Positions 1 to 9,142 are shown, counted from the first letter of the stretch. The stretch: 64,000 bases of DNA from Deinococcus sp. QL22 (GCF_023370075.1 NZ_CP097153.1:124001-188000), one strand, 5' to 3'. The notes: generated by a model not told the origin, from the letters alone. Made by a program: numbers and translations.

Positions 1-143
1 AAGAGTGGGCGCCACCCAGGCAGGACGTTGAAGATGTTCGAGCATCAAAACTTAACTTCAAAGAAACACTTTGAACCCGGCCGCCACCGCTTCTCAAGTA
101 TCATCCAGGATGCGGTTTCAGCCTCGCCGCTCCTGGAGGGAGT

Positions 144-869
144 ATGAGCTCGCTGCTGTTCCTACTGTTCCTGTCTCTGAGTGCCTCCCAAGCTGCGCCC
201 ATCCAACTCCGCGCTTCCGACGGCCTGACCCTATACGGCGAGTACACCACCCCGGCGCAGCCCAAGGGGGCGGTGCTTCTCCTGCACGCCGCTGGCCAAA
301 ACCTGCATGAATTCGATGCCATTGCCCACCGCCTGACGCTTGAGGGGTATGCCTCACTCGCACTCGATCAGCGCTTCGGGGGGGAATATGATGGGTACCG
401 CAACCGGACAGTTCAGCACTTGGGGAACCGGGTTCTCAGTGAGGCAGATGCCCTCACAGACTTGGACTTGGCGTTGACCTGGCTCAGGCGCCAGCACCCG
501 AGGACGCGGCTTTTCGCGATGGGCAGCGGGAGCAGCGGGACGTTGTTATTCCCGTTTGCCCTCCGGCAACCCGATCTTGCGGGGCTTCTCGCCTTTAGTC
601 CTGTCCAGAGCGACCTGGTCGAGATCGATATGCTGGCTGTGGCGCGGCAGGTGCGGGTGCCTGTCTTCGTTACCAGCAGCAATGACCCGTTTGAGATTCA
701 GGCCGCTCAGGAGGTGTTCTGTGCTGTCGGCGCTTCCCGCAGAACCCTGTTTGTGCCGCCGGGTTTCGGCCTCCGTGGAGTTGTGAACCTCAACCCCGCG
801 AAAACGACGGAGGTGGCGGTGACTGAAGCATACTGGGCCGCTGTTTTGAAGTTCTTTGAAACCCCCTAG
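144..869 (+). CDS. secreted alpha/beta hydrolase-like protein
   Basis: A 241-residue protein. It opens with a hydrophobic stretch (residues 2-18, ending SASQAA) that reads as a signal peptide, followed by the alpha/beta hydrolase pattern: LTLYGEY strand, LLLHAAGQN (oxyanion-type loop) and LFAMGSGSSG as nucleophile elbow. The elbow reads S-G-S-S-G, so the first Gly of G-x-S-x-G is replaced. The family hydrolyses esters, amides or similar bonds; substrate unknown. The start is fixed by GGAGGGA just upstream of the ATG. The late Asp (SSNDPF) could be the acid, but no clear catalytic His is seen near the end, so activity is uncertain. A long inverted repeat follows directly after the stop. Confidence 0.75.
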   Translation: MSSLLFLLFLSLSASQAAPIQLRASDGLTLYGEYTTPAQPKGAVLLLHAAGQNLHEFDAIAHRLTLEGYASLALDQRFGGEYDGYRNRTVQHLGNRVLSEADALTDLDLALTWLRRQHPRTRLFAMGSGSSGTLLFPFALRQPDLAGLLAFSPVQSDLVEIDMLAVARQVRVPVFVTSSNDPFEIQAAQEVFCAVGASRRTLFVPPGFGLRGVVNLNPAKTTEVAVTEAYWAAVLKFFETP

Positions 870-870
870 G

Positions 871-1014
871 ATGACCCTCCTGGTCGTCCGTTGAGGTGCT
901 CCACCGCCGCCAGAAACACGTTGTTTTCTGCAGCTCGGATGAGTTGACCTCAGTGATGAACACCGTCTCCGACTTATGTGCCGGACGCAGTCAACGGACG
1001 ACTAGGAGGGTCAT
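871..1014. repeat. 144-bp element bounded by 24-bp inverted repeats
   Basis: Positions 871-894 and 991-1014 are reverse complements with one mismatch in 24. They enclose 96 bp with no convincing gene. The ends read ATGACCCTCC. This is the architecture of a miniature inverted-repeat element or a solo IS remnant. No clear target-site duplication is visible on the flanks. Confidence 0.6.
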
Positions 1015-1135
1015 GCGAAATGGCCCGATCAGGGATCTTGATCAACGCCTGATTCAACCGCTCCGGATCTCGTCTATGTTGAATGTTGAAGGCACGGGAA
1101 GACAGCGCTGCTTCTCTCAGACCACTGGAGAGCCC

Positions 1136-1717
1136 ATGCTGGAGTCCAAAACCAAGTTGCACGACGCACTCTACATCCCCCTCAAATTTCCCCGACAGTC
1201 CAGGTATCGGCTGGCCAGCGCCCCAGGCGACACCATAGAGATTCCTCTGCTGATGGTGCTGGATCTGCGAGACAGCTTAATTCCAGAAGCCCAACATCGG
1301 CGGGTCTTGGAACTCTGCGACCAAGGCTGCATGGGGGTTCGCCTGCTCGTGATCAGTCCCGAACCGTGCTGCGCGGACGTCCAGATCCACCCCGAGACCT
1401 TGGACGTCGCCGTTCAGTACATCGGGGTGATGCTGCACGATCCGCACTGGCGGGCGGACCAGTGGCGAGCGTTGTTGTTACCGGGAGCAGCCGGGCGTCT
1501 GTTGGCGCTGCTGCACTGCCTGCAGCAGCTGAGCGAAGACCATCTGGCCCAAGTGTTGCAAGTGGTCCCCAAGCCCCTCTTGCCGGGCGCCGAGTGGGTC
1601 AGCGTGCTGAAGCTCAACGCCACCCTCGAACCCTTGAGTGCGCCCCAGCACCGCAACTCGACTCACTTCTCCCGCTTCAAGCGAAGCACGAGGGTCGTGA
1701 CGCCGTCCTTGTCCTGA
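1136..1717 (+). CDS. hypothetical protein
   Basis: 193 residues from the ATG at 1136, which has CTGGAGAG 4-5 nt upstream; an in-frame ATG further upstream lacks such a site and would run through the inverted-repeat element. The protein reads MLESKTKLHDALYIP and has a regular alpha/beta look (IEIPLLMVLDLRD, VRLLVISPEP, LLPGAAGRLLALLHCLQQL) with no motif I recognise. Its last 55 bp overlap the 3' end of recQ on the opposite strand, so the real stop or the overlap is slightly doubtful. Function unknown. Confidence 0.5.
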   Translation: MLESKTKLHDALYIPLKFPRQSRYRLASAPGDTIEIPLLMVLDLRDSLIPEAQHRRVLELCDQGCMGVRLLVISPEPCCADVQIHPETLDVAVQYIGVMLHDPHWRADQWRALLLPGAAGRLLALLHCLQQLSEDHLAQVLQVVPKPLLPGAEWVSVLKLNATLEPLSAPQHRNSTHFSRFKRSTRVVTPSLS

Positions 1718-4242
1718 GCCTGGTACCCATCAAAGTCAGTGGCCGTGCCCTTGGGGAACACTTCGTGCCAGACCGTCTCCAGGGAGAGGGGGGCAAATTG
1801 AGCGCGGCCACTTCGGAGTTCCATCGCCACCCGTTCGAGGAGCGTCGCGACGTTCTGAAGTCCAGTTGTCTCTGGAAGTCGAGGGTCTTGGACGGCTTGT
1901 TCCCCTTCTCTTGGGGCGTGCGGTTCTGCGGCCAGTGCGCTCGCGATCGCATCCAGAATCCGATCGCCGTACGCTTCAATCCGCTTCGGCCCCAAACCGG
2001 GCAAGCCCACCAACTCCGCCATCGTCCGTGGCTGACGTGTCGCCAACGCCGTCAAGGTCGCGTTCGGGAAAATCAAGTACGCCGCATACCCAGTCTCCCG
2101 CGCTAAGGCCCGCCTGGTCTCCCCCAACGCCACGGTTACCGCCGCATCCGGCGTAAGAACAGGCTTCTCCGGCACGTCGCGCGTCACCGCTGAGCCTGAA
2201 CCTGCCACGACCTCCAGTGGCCTGGGCAGTTCTGGAAGCACAGCCGTCACCGCAGAGGATGGGGCTGCCAGCATTCCTGAACCACGTACGGCAAGCGTCG
2301 GGCTGGGGTGCTCCATCCCCATCGGAGGCGTCAGCGACCTTGCGGGAGACCCCACAGACGCCCAGGGTACTTCCGGCACAAGACCCAGCTCGTGCGCCTG
2401 GACGGTGCCCCGAGGGCGGGCCTGCTCCCCGTGCACTCCCAGTCGTACCAACCGCAGTACCTCCGAACCGTACTCCGCGAGCCGCCGCTCCCCAATCCCA
2501 CTCACCGTGCCCAACGTCTTCAAGCTCCCCGGCCGCACTTCAGCAATCGCCTTCAAGGTCGCGTCACTGAAAATCACGTACGGCGGCACCTTCAATTGCG
2601 CCGCTCGCTCAGCCCGCCAGGCGCGCAAGGCGAGGAACAGGGGTTTGTCATGCGCACCGATCGCCACGCGACTCGCCTGAGCCTTCTCCCGAGTGCGCTT
2701 CGCTTGCCGAGGCAACAAGGTGTCCTCCCGGAGCAGCAACGGCGTCTGACCCTTGAGAACCGTTTTCGCCTGTGGCGTGACGGTCAAGCCGTGATACGGC
2801 CCCGCCGTGAGGTACCCCAAACTCACCAGCTGCCGCAACACACTCCGCCAGACCTTGCCGTCATGCTCCTTCCCAATCCCGTAGGTCGGTAGGGTACGGT
2901 GCCGTCTGTTCTTATCATTGTCCTTGCCCAGCAAAATATCGGTCAGGTAGGCCGCACCGAACCGGTTGCCGGTGCGAATGGCTGCAGACAGAGCCATCTG
3001 CGCTTCTCGCGTCATGTCCCGGACACTCGGCGGGTTCAGGCACACGTCGCAATTTCCACAGGCGGCGGCGTACGGTTCCCCGAAATACCCCAATAACACC
3101 TGACGACGGCACGACGCCGTCTCGCAGTACGTCAGCAGGGCGTCCAGCTTGCCGGACTCAATCCGCTTGACATCTTCTGGGGCGTCGCTGTCCGCAAGCA
3201 TCCGGCGCACGTTCACCACGTCGCTCAGGCCGTACACCATCCAGGCGGTACTGGGCAAACCATCGCGGCCCGCCCGCCCCGTTTCCTGATAGTAGCCCTC
3301 CAGACTTTTTGGCAGGTCGAGGTGAGCGACAAAGCGCACGTTGGGCTTGTCGATACCCATGCCGAACGCCACGGTCGCCACTACGATCACGCCCTCCTCG
3401 TTCAGAAAGCGCTCCTGCGCCCGGTTGCGCTCCTGCGGAGCCAAGCCCGCGTGGTAGGCCACCACGGGAAGGCCGTGCTCCTGAAGCCAAGCCGCCGTCT
3501 CCTCAACGCTCCGCCGCGACAGGCAGTACACGACGCCGGCATCCCCGGGGTGTTCCGTCTGAATAAACTCCAGGAGTTGGTCTCGGGGTTTTTCTTTGTT
3601 GGCGATCCGGTACTGGATATTCGGGCGGTCGAAGCTGGAGATGAATTCCGGCGCGTTGGTCAAACCCAAGACGCGGCGGATATCTGCGCGTGTGCGGTCA
3701 TCGGCGGTCGCAGTCAAGGCTAGGCGGGGCACCTGGGGAAAGTGCTGTTCAAGCACGCTAAGTTGTTGGTATTCCGGGCGGAAGTCATGGCCCCATTGAG
3801 ACACGCAGTGCGCTTCGTCAATCGCGAAGAGGGCAATCTGCGCCTGGTGGAGCAAGTCCAGCGTCCGGGGCAGCAGGAGGCGCTCAGGAGCGACGTAGAG
3901 CAAGTCCAGGCCGCCGGTCAGGACAGCGTGTTCAACGGCGCGAGCGGCGGAGGCCGAGAGGGTCGAATTCAGGTAAGCGGCGCGCACGCCCAACTGCCGG
4001 AGCGTATCGACCTGATCTTTCATCAACGCAATCAGGGGGGAGACGACGACGCCGACGCCGGGCCGTAACAGACTGGGCAACTGGTAGCACAGGCTTTTGC
4101 CACCACCAGTCGGCATGAGAACGAGGGCATGACCGCCCTCAGCCACCGTCTGCACGATTCGTGCCTGAACGCCCCGAAACTGGTTGTACCCCCAGATGCG
4201 CTGCAAGATCGCCAGCGCTCGAGGCAACACCTCGCCTGTCAT
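1663..4242 (-). CDS. recQ: ATP-dependent DNA helicase RecQ
   Basis: 859 residues if translation starts at the ATG at 4242 (MTGEVLPRALAIL). SF2 helicase motifs are complete: Walker A MPTGGGKSLCYQ, DEAH box FAIDEAHCVSQWGHDF, ALTATA, and motif VI YQETGRAGRDG. The RQC zinc site follows (CETASCRRQ...CGNCDVC). Two HRDC domains are readable, around SGIGERRLAEYG and LPGLGPKRIEAYG, then a C-terminal tail ending LVLRLKREK that does not look like HRDC. RecQ unwinds recombination and repair intermediates 3' to 5'; D. radiodurans RecQ is known for three HRDC domains. The next in-frame Met is 33 residues upstream and would enter an IS remnant, so 4242 is preferred. Confidence 0.95.
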   Translation of the reverse strand: MTGEVLPRALAILQRIWGYNQFRGVQARIVQTVAEGGHALVLMPTGGGKSLCYQLPSLLRPGVGVVVSPLIALMKDQVDTLRQLGVRAAYLNSTLSASAARAVEHAVLTGGLDLLYVAPERLLLPRTLDLLHQAQIALFAIDEAHCVSQWGHDFRPEYQQLSVLEQHFPQVPRLALTATADDRTRADIRRVLGLTNAPEFISSFDRPNIQYRIANKEKPRDQLLEFIQTEHPGDAGVVYCLSRRSVEETAAWLQEHGLPVVAYHAGLAPQERNRAQERFLNEEGVIVVATVAFGMGIDKPNVRFVAHLDLPKSLEGYYQETGRAGRDGLPSTAWMVYGLSDVVNVRRMLADSDAPEDVKRIESGKLDALLTYCETASCRRQVLLGYFGEPYAAACGNCDVCLNPPSVRDMTREAQMALSAAIRTGNRFGAAYLTDILLGKDNDKNRRHRTLPTYGIGKEHDGKVWRSVLRQLVSLGYLTAGPYHGLTVTPQAKTVLKGQTPLLLREDTLLPRQAKRTREKAQASRVAIGAHDKPLFLALRAWRAERAAQLKVPPYVIFSDATLKAIAEVRPGSLKTLGTVSGIGERRLAEYGSEVLRLVRLGVHGEQARPRGTVQAHELGLVPEVPWASVGSPARSLTPPMGMEHPSPTLAVRGSGMLAAPSSAVTAVLPELPRPLEVVAGSGSAVTRDVPEKPVLTPDAAVTVALGETRRALARETGYAAYLIFPNATLTALATRQPRTMAELVGLPGLGPKRIEAYGDRILDAIASALAAEPHAPREGEQAVQDPRLPETTGLQNVATLLERVAMELRSGRAQFAPLSLETVWHEVFPKGTATDFDGYQAQDKDGVTTLVLRLKREK

Positions 4243-4249
4243 CGCGCTC

Positions 4250-4255
4250 AGTCTA
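4250..4255 (-). promoter_or_regulatory. putative -10 box of leaderless recQ
   Basis: TAGACT on the minus strand ends 7 nt before the recQ ATG, with no Shine-Dalgarno between. This TAnnnT spacing is typical of leaderless Deinococcus transcripts. The -35 region would lie about where the neighbouring IS remnant begins. Confidence 0.45.
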
Positions 4256-4302
4256 CTGCATTCTGTTGAGGACAGAATTCGTGAGTGGAGCAACCAAGTC
4301 AA

Positions 4303-5166
4303 GTGACGACGACTCAACGCCATCAAGACCAGATCAGTCACCAGAACACCCTGTGGGAGGTCTCGGACGACCTCTGGAGCCGTCTCGTCCCTGTCCTGGT
4401 GATCGACAAGCCCAGGAAATAAGAGTAGGCGTCCCGCGTGGGACGCCCACTCCCATCTTCGACGGACTGATCTGGCTGGCCCGAACCGGCCGTCAGTGGA
4501 GCCAACTGCCCCGCCGATACGGCCCGAAATCGACCGTCCACGAGCGGTTGTGTGCCTGGGTGGAACACGGATGCTTCTGTGCGGCGTGGGCGATCGTGCT
4601 CGAAGAGTACGATCAGGCAGTCGGGATCAACTGGGCATGGCAAGCCGCCGACGCAAGCATGGTGAAAGCCCCCCTGGGGAAAAGGAGGGCGCTGGTGCGC
4701 CGGAAGCCACGGGCAGCAACCCCACCGACCGAGGGAAAGCCGGAGGTCAACGCACGCTGCTCACCGATGCCAAAGGCCTTCCGCTCTCGGTGGTGCGGTG
4801 TGGGGCAAATCGCTATGACAGCAAGATGCTCATGGATGTCTTGGATGCCGTCGTTGTCGCTGTTCGATCGTGGGTACGACACGCCCGCGTGTCGTCAACT
4901 GGCCGTGGATGAAGGCCTGGTCGCGCATATCCCCAAGAAAGCGACGGAAGAACAGCCCCTTCCTGCCCCTAGCGATCCGGAACGCCACCCAGCCCGGCGG
5001 TGGGTCGCCCTCGGTGGGCCACAGGTGGTTCAATTGCTTCCGCCGGATCCAGACTCGCTGGGAGAAGCGTCAAGACCTGTCTCTAGGGTGTGTCGAGTTG
5101 ACTGCGTGCCTCATCATCTGGCGCAAACTTGCACCGGTCGCCCGACTCCGAGAACCTTCCGGATAG
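4303..5166 (+). pseudogene. IS5-family (IS427-like) transposase, multiply frameshifted
   Basis: Transposase pieces occur in order but in changing frames: LWEVSDDLWSRLVPVL (from GTG 4303), then FDGLIWLARTGRQWSQLPRR and the first catalytic Asp in AADASMVKAP, then LLTDAKGLPLSVVRCGANR, then LFDRGYDTPACR (second Asp), then RIQTRWEKRQDLSLG (Glu). At least four frame changes are needed, more than the single -1 shift some IS5 elements use, so it is dead. It lies close upstream of recQ in the divergent direction and probably supplies sequence to the recQ promoter region. Confidence 0.85.
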
Positions 5167-5395
5167 GCTTTTAGCACAGAAGGTGGCGTAAAAGAACATC
5201 TCTCAAAATGAGAATCTCGATAAATAGAGTTTCATCGGGACGACTTACCGCGAATAGATAGCGTAGTTTTTGGACGTTGTCTACAGTGGTCGCCCGTTCG
5301 CCGGATCACGCCACACGTGGTGCTACGCTGGTTTCACGTCTGTTTCGCCCAATGGCTGCCCTGATCTCACGACGACCAATCCTGTCCGCAACAAT

Positions 5396-5711
5396 TTAGT
5401 GACCAAGCGCGATCAACGCCACCTCGGCAGGCTTTCCATGGGCTCGTAAACGACAATAGAAGTCACCCAGATGCCCTTTGTTTCGCGTGACACTCCAGGC
5501 CGCAAGACACGCCGAACGCCTCAGGTGAGCATTCCCTGTCTTTGAAATGCGCCCTCGGCCATGGACACTCGTGCCCGACTGAAACGGCGCTGGAGCAATG
5601 CCAGCGTGAGCTGCTCTTTGCTTGCCGGTCTCCAGCACGGCACACCCATCTGTTGCCACCAGTACAGACGCCGCAGTGAGCAAGCCGAACCCGGGAACGC
5701 TGGTCAGTCAC
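5396..5711 (-). pseudogene. IS110-family transposase, C-terminal remnant
   Basis: The minus strand reads LLTAASVLVATDG (frame broken near its start), then AAHAGIAPAPFQSGTSVHGRGRISKTGN, then LRRSACLAAWSVTRNKGHLGDFYCRLRAHGKP. This is the Transposase_20 half of an IS110-type recombinase with its catalytic-serine region. The N-terminal DEDD half is absent here. The 5' side is cut by an IS5-type remnant lying in the opposite direction. Confidence 0.8.
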
Positions 5712-6422
5712 TCACACGGCTCGCGCCACATGTCATCGGCCGCCCAGCCGCGCTGAGTGTGGCTGAACAACTCCTGATAACCCTGGACTTCTGGCGTGAG
5801 TCCCGAACCGTTGCACATCTGGGTGACGACTGGGGCGGCCATGAGCCTAGCGTGCAACGCGTGGAAGCGGCCTTGATCACTCGGGCGCAGTTCCAGATGC
5901 CCAGAAAACGCGTGTTTCAGAAAGCGCCACTCGTCTACAGCATCGCCCGCGTCGATGCTTCTGAAGTGCCGTGCGAACGCACCAAAAAAGCAGCGCCGCT
6001 GGTACAGCGACAAGAAAAAGCGGCATACCCTGAGGTTCCAGCTGCTGATCTACACGGTGACGCAGCGCATCCTGGGCACGGCCACGGGTGCTGGGGCGGT
6101 TCATAATCCCAAGCGTTTCCGTCCATCTGGCGTGCGGTTGCCCCACGACACGGCCCTGATCGGGGACGCGGGGGCTCAGGGCCTGTGGAGTACCCTCGGG
6201 CACGCCATCACCACGCATCCGGCGACGCGAGCGTCGCCCCTCTGTGCCGAACAGTGTCAAGAGAACCGCGTGCGGGCACACACCCGACAAGGCGGAGAAC
6301 ACGTCATCCGCCGGATGAAAGTCTTTCGTGTGCTCAAGGGTGTCTATCGGCGGCGGCGGTTCGCCCTCCGGGTTTAACTCATCGCGGCGCTCTGCAATCT
6401 GACCCGGACTTGCCCGTCATGA
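5700..6422 (+). pseudogene. IS5-family (DDE_Tnp_4 type) transposase remnant
   Basis: Frame 1 gives LAPHVIGRPAALSVAEQLLITLDFWRE, an HTH-like N-terminus, running to VDASEVPCERTKK with the first Asp. After a frameshift near 5990 the other frame continues RRWYSDKKKRHTLRFQLLI, then IGDAGAQGL (second Asp) and GGEHVIRRMKVFRVLKG (Glu). A TAA interrupts the end after FALRV, with LIAALCNLTRTCPS following in frame. It is a different branch of IS5 from the copy at 4303 and is clearly inactive. Confidence 0.85.
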
Positions 6423-6524
6423 CGTTCGCAAGAGGTCTATTCCATTCAACTCACTTTTAAATAGCGTCAAGTGTTCATATAGATCTCCATCAAGAGCGTG
6501 ATATCCCGGTCAGAAGTGAACTGG

Positions 6525-6530
6525 TACGCT
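6525..6530 (+). promoter_or_regulatory. putative -10 box for leaderless mini-ORF
   Basis: TACGCT (TAnnnT) ends 6 nt before an ATG at 6537 with no ribosome binding site between, the usual leaderless spacing in this genus. No good -35 is visible. Confidence 0.35.
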
Positions 6531-6536
6531 AGACCC

Positions 6537-6587
6537 ATGTCCCCTCAACCAGGCTGGACGCCCTGCTGGTCCGCCAGGGCGACATGA
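6537..6587 (+). CDS. 16-residue leader ORF coupled to HD-GYP gene
   Basis: The ORF reads MSPQPGWTPCWSARAT. Its TGA stop overlaps the ATG of the HD-GYP gene in the arrangement ATGA (6584-6587). The downstream gene has only a poor Shine-Dalgarno (CAGGGCGAC), so translation could depend on ribosomes finishing this mini-ORF. Coding status is inferred from spacing only; no homology is claimed. Confidence 0.35.
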   Translation: MSPQPGWTPCWSARAT

Positions 6588-7759
6588 CCCCTCTTCCAAT
6601 CCGGCTCCACGATCCACTCGCCAGCCAGCGCCAGAAGGAACTGCGCAATCTGACTTTTTTGGCACATTCTGAGATCGATGCCATTCGCCGGCAGCGACAT
6701 CAGGAACTCGAAGCCCTGACGCAGATTGCCCTTGCGCTGCGCGACGCACCGAGTGCCCAGGCCATCACCGCCTCCCTGGCCGGGATGACTCACCGCCTCC
6801 TGAATGCCAGCGGCGTGGTCTACCTGGCGTATGACTCCGAGACCGATACCCTGTCCTCGCAGGCTGTCCTGGGCATGTCGGAAGAGCTAGGCGCGGTAGT
6901 CCTGCCGCGGGGGCAGGGCCTCTCCTGGGCGGCCATAGAGTCCCAGGACGTCCTCTACATCTCCGACGTCATGAACGACCTCAGGGTCTACCGGCCCGGT
7001 TTCCTGGACTCGGGCGCCATGCTCATCGCTCCCCTGATCGGCCGCACGCAGGTCTACGGGGTTCTGGTCACTGTGCGTGACGCCCCCTTCGACGAAGACG
7101 ATGCGCACCTCGCCCGCACGTTCGCTGCCCACACGGTCACCGCGCTGGACCGGGAAGCGCACATTCAGGCCCTGGAAGAAGCACGGTCAGGAACCTTGCT
7201 CGCGCTAGGCCTGACGCTAGAAGCCCGCGACCTCGATACTCATGGGCACACTGAACGCGTGGCCGAGCTGAGCGACAATCTCGCTCAGGCACTCGGCCTG
7301 AACCCAGTGGAGCGCATCATCCTGCGCGAGGGCGCGTACCTGCACGACATCGGCAAACTCCAGATCCCGGACGCGATTCTGCTCAAGCCCGGTTCCCTGA
7401 CCGCGCAGGAATGGACTCTCATGCAGGAACACGTGGTGAGAGGGGAGGCCCTGGCCCGGAAAATTCCCGGCGTCGCGCCCGGCGCACTGAGGGTCGTGCG
7501 GTCCCATCACGAGCGGTGGGACGGCTCAGGGTACCCGGACGCCCTGGTTGGCGAAGCGATCCCACTCCTGGCCCGCCTGTTCGCCATCTGTGATGTGTTT
7601 GACGCGCTCACCAACGAACGACCATACAAAACTGTCTGGACCGTGGAGGCCGCCCTGCACGAGATTCAGAACCAGTCTGGACGACACTTCGACCCAGTCA
7701 TGGTGGGTGTCTTCCTCCGCATGCGCCCGAACGCTCTGCAACCCAGTCAACTGTGGTGA
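6584..7759 (+). CDS. GAF plus HD-GYP domain c-di-GMP phosphodiesterase
   Basis: 391 residues. After a short helical N-terminus (residues 1-55, QRQKELRNLTFL...HQELEALTQIAL) comes a GAF sensor (about 55-190), then a complete HD-GYP domain: HTERVAELS, YLHDIGKLQIPD (HD pair), MQEHVVRGE, SHHERWDGSGYPD (GYP motif) and FDALTNERPYK. HD-GYP proteins hydrolyse c-di-GMP to pGpG/GMP in the cytoplasm; all metal-binding residues I can judge are present. The GAF domain should bind a small ligand or mediate dimerisation. It sits alone between IS scrap and another GAF gene. Start chosen at 6584 because the coupled mini-ORF stops there. Confidence 0.92.
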   Translation: MTPLPIRLHDPLASQRQKELRNLTFLAHSEIDAIRRQRHQELEALTQIALALRDAPSAQAITASLAGMTHRLLNASGVVYLAYDSETDTLSSQAVLGMSEELGAVVLPRGQGLSWAAIESQDVLYISDVMNDLRVYRPGFLDSGAMLIAPLIGRTQVYGVLVTVRDAPFDEDDAHLARTFAAHTVTALDREAHIQALEEARSGTLLALGLTLEARDLDTHGHTERVAELSDNLAQALGLNPVERIILREGAYLHDIGKLQIPDAILLKPGSLTAQEWTLMQEHVVRGEALARKIPGVAPGALRVVRSHHERWDGSGYPDALVGEAIPLLARLFAICDVFDALTNERPYKTVWTVEAALHEIQNQSGRHFDPVMVGVFLRMRPNALQPSQLW

Positions 7760-8161
7760 TACCTCTCTCGCGATGACGCTGCTGGCCAGCGCCGCCCAGG
7801 AGCGCTTTGAAAGGTACTCTCAAGTGTGGGGATGCCCTGAGGGCAACTGCGCTGTAGAGCCTCTCCCGTAAGGCGACCCTCCTGTCTCGGCTCATACCAT
7901 CAGCTCGCACTGAATTCGCATTGGTTGAACACTCAGAACAGCCTGGGCTGAGTGGTTATTTTCTCCATGATCGGGAGGGCACCGGACATATGGTAAGTGG
8001 GCGAATGACCGACTGAAAGACCATATGCGCGGCAGTTGAAGCTTCTTCGGTCATTCACAACAAGGTGTTGACGACTTGCGTCATCACCTCCGTACCGGTG
8101 CTCCCACCGAGACTTAAGGAATCAATCAGGAACAAGTGTTGCAGTCCCTGTCCTCGAACAG
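7760..8161. other. non-coding stretch with nested inverted repeats
   Basis: No credible gene. Two interleaved inverted repeats are present: CATATGGT (7987-7994) with ACCATATG (8020-8027), and GAATGACCGA (8003-8012) with TCGGTCATTC (8047-8056). They may be regulatory or scars of an insertion. Confidence 0.4.
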
Positions 8162-9142
8162 TTGAGGATCCTCGCCCAAGCCGATCAGGTGTGCCTGACG
8201 ATGGGCACGATCGCACGCGGCCTGAAGGTGCATGGTTTCAGTGGCAAGGTGCCTCCCGCACTCAACTTTTATCTCGATCACCGGTTTCAACGCCACTCAG
8301 GCGGCTCCGTCTGGATCGCCATCGAAACCGGGCACCCCCTGTATGTCGATGATTACCTCGCCTCAGACGCACCGTCACCCCCCCCGAGGACGGGGATGCC
8401 AGAAGCGGCGGCCCACGTGCCGTTCGGTCGCCTTGACGGAGAGGTGGGCGTCCTCACGGCGTTCCGAACCGAGGGGGGCCGGGTGTGGTCCACGCGAGAA
8501 CGCGGGCTCCTCGAATTTACGGCCCAGTCGATCGGCCACCTGATCCAGCGAAGCCAGCGGTATCTGGAGTTGAGTCGGATGGCCACCTACAAAGACGCGA
8601 TCTCTCAGGTCAATCAGCTGACTGAACAATCGCTTCCACTGTACGAAACGGCTGTTCAGGCATTGAGACTGATCGCTGAGCCCAGCGACGTGGATCTCGG
8701 CGTCCTCGTTCGGGTGGAAGGGGACGTGATCGTCAATCAGGTGCAGTATCAGAGTGAGCGCGTGACGCCCGCCCTCCTGCACCTTATCGAACAGAGCCTG
8801 TCTCTCCAGCAGGATGGGGAATGGAAGGATTTGCGGCCCAACGAACCGCTGTTTACCGATATGTTCGCGGATTCAGCTGAAAAGTTTCAGCGGTTCGCGG
8901 CCGCGGGCTTCACATCCTGTACCGTAGCCGAGTCTCTACTCGAAGTCGTCCAAACATTGGGGCCAGCCCAGGGTCAACTCTGCTGCTCCCCCACGCTGCC
9001 AGTTGACCCCACATTTGCTCAGCCCCTAGGCAGCGTAAAGAAGAAAGTAGAGCCCTGGCCAGGTGTACTCTCCAACCAGAGCTGCCCCCCGTGGCGTTCC
9101 ACAATTTTCTTGCACACCGCTAGCCCAATTCCCGTCCCTTGA
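8162..9142 (+). CDS. GAF-domain protein, probably truncated at both ends
   Basis: 326 codons from a TTG. Residues about 1-255 are a convincing sensor fragment: a GAF-type domain (NFYLDHRFQRHSGGSVWIAIETGHPLYVDD is its middle) and a coupling helix LLEFTAQSIGHLIQRS, then a second domain starting YLELSRMATYKDA. In-frame sequence continues upstream without a start, and TTG 8162 lacks a ribosome site. Homology-like sequence ends about 8925, where an IS3-type end (8926-8970) joins; the final ~70 residues are antisense to the neighbouring kinase and are not a real domain. I regard it as a decayed regulator. Confidence 0.5.
   Translation: MRILAQADQVCLTMGTIARGLKVHGFSGKVPPALNFYLDHRFQRHSGGSVWIAIETGHPLYVDDYLASDAPSPPPRTGMPEAAAHVPFGRLDGEVGVLTAFRTEGGRVWSTRERGLLEFTAQSIGHLIQRSQRYLELSRMATYKDAISQVNQLTEQSLPLYETAVQALRLIAEPSDVDLGVLVRVEGDVIVNQVQYQSERVTPALLHLIEQSLSLQQDGEWKDLRPNEPLFTDMFADSAEKFQRFAAAGFTSCTVAESLLEVVQTLGPAQGQLCCSPTLPVDPTFAQPLGSVKKKVEPWPGVLSNQSCPPWRSTIFLHTASPIPVP
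8926..8970 (-). repeat. 45-bp IS3-type end, copy 1
   Basis: This segment matches 40609-40653 with three mismatches in 45. On the minus strand it begins TGGGCTGGCCCCAATG and continues TTTGGACGACTTC, which resembles the TG...CCCC...TTGGACA ends of IS3-family elements. It lies where the GAF gene loses its homology. Confidence 0.6.
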
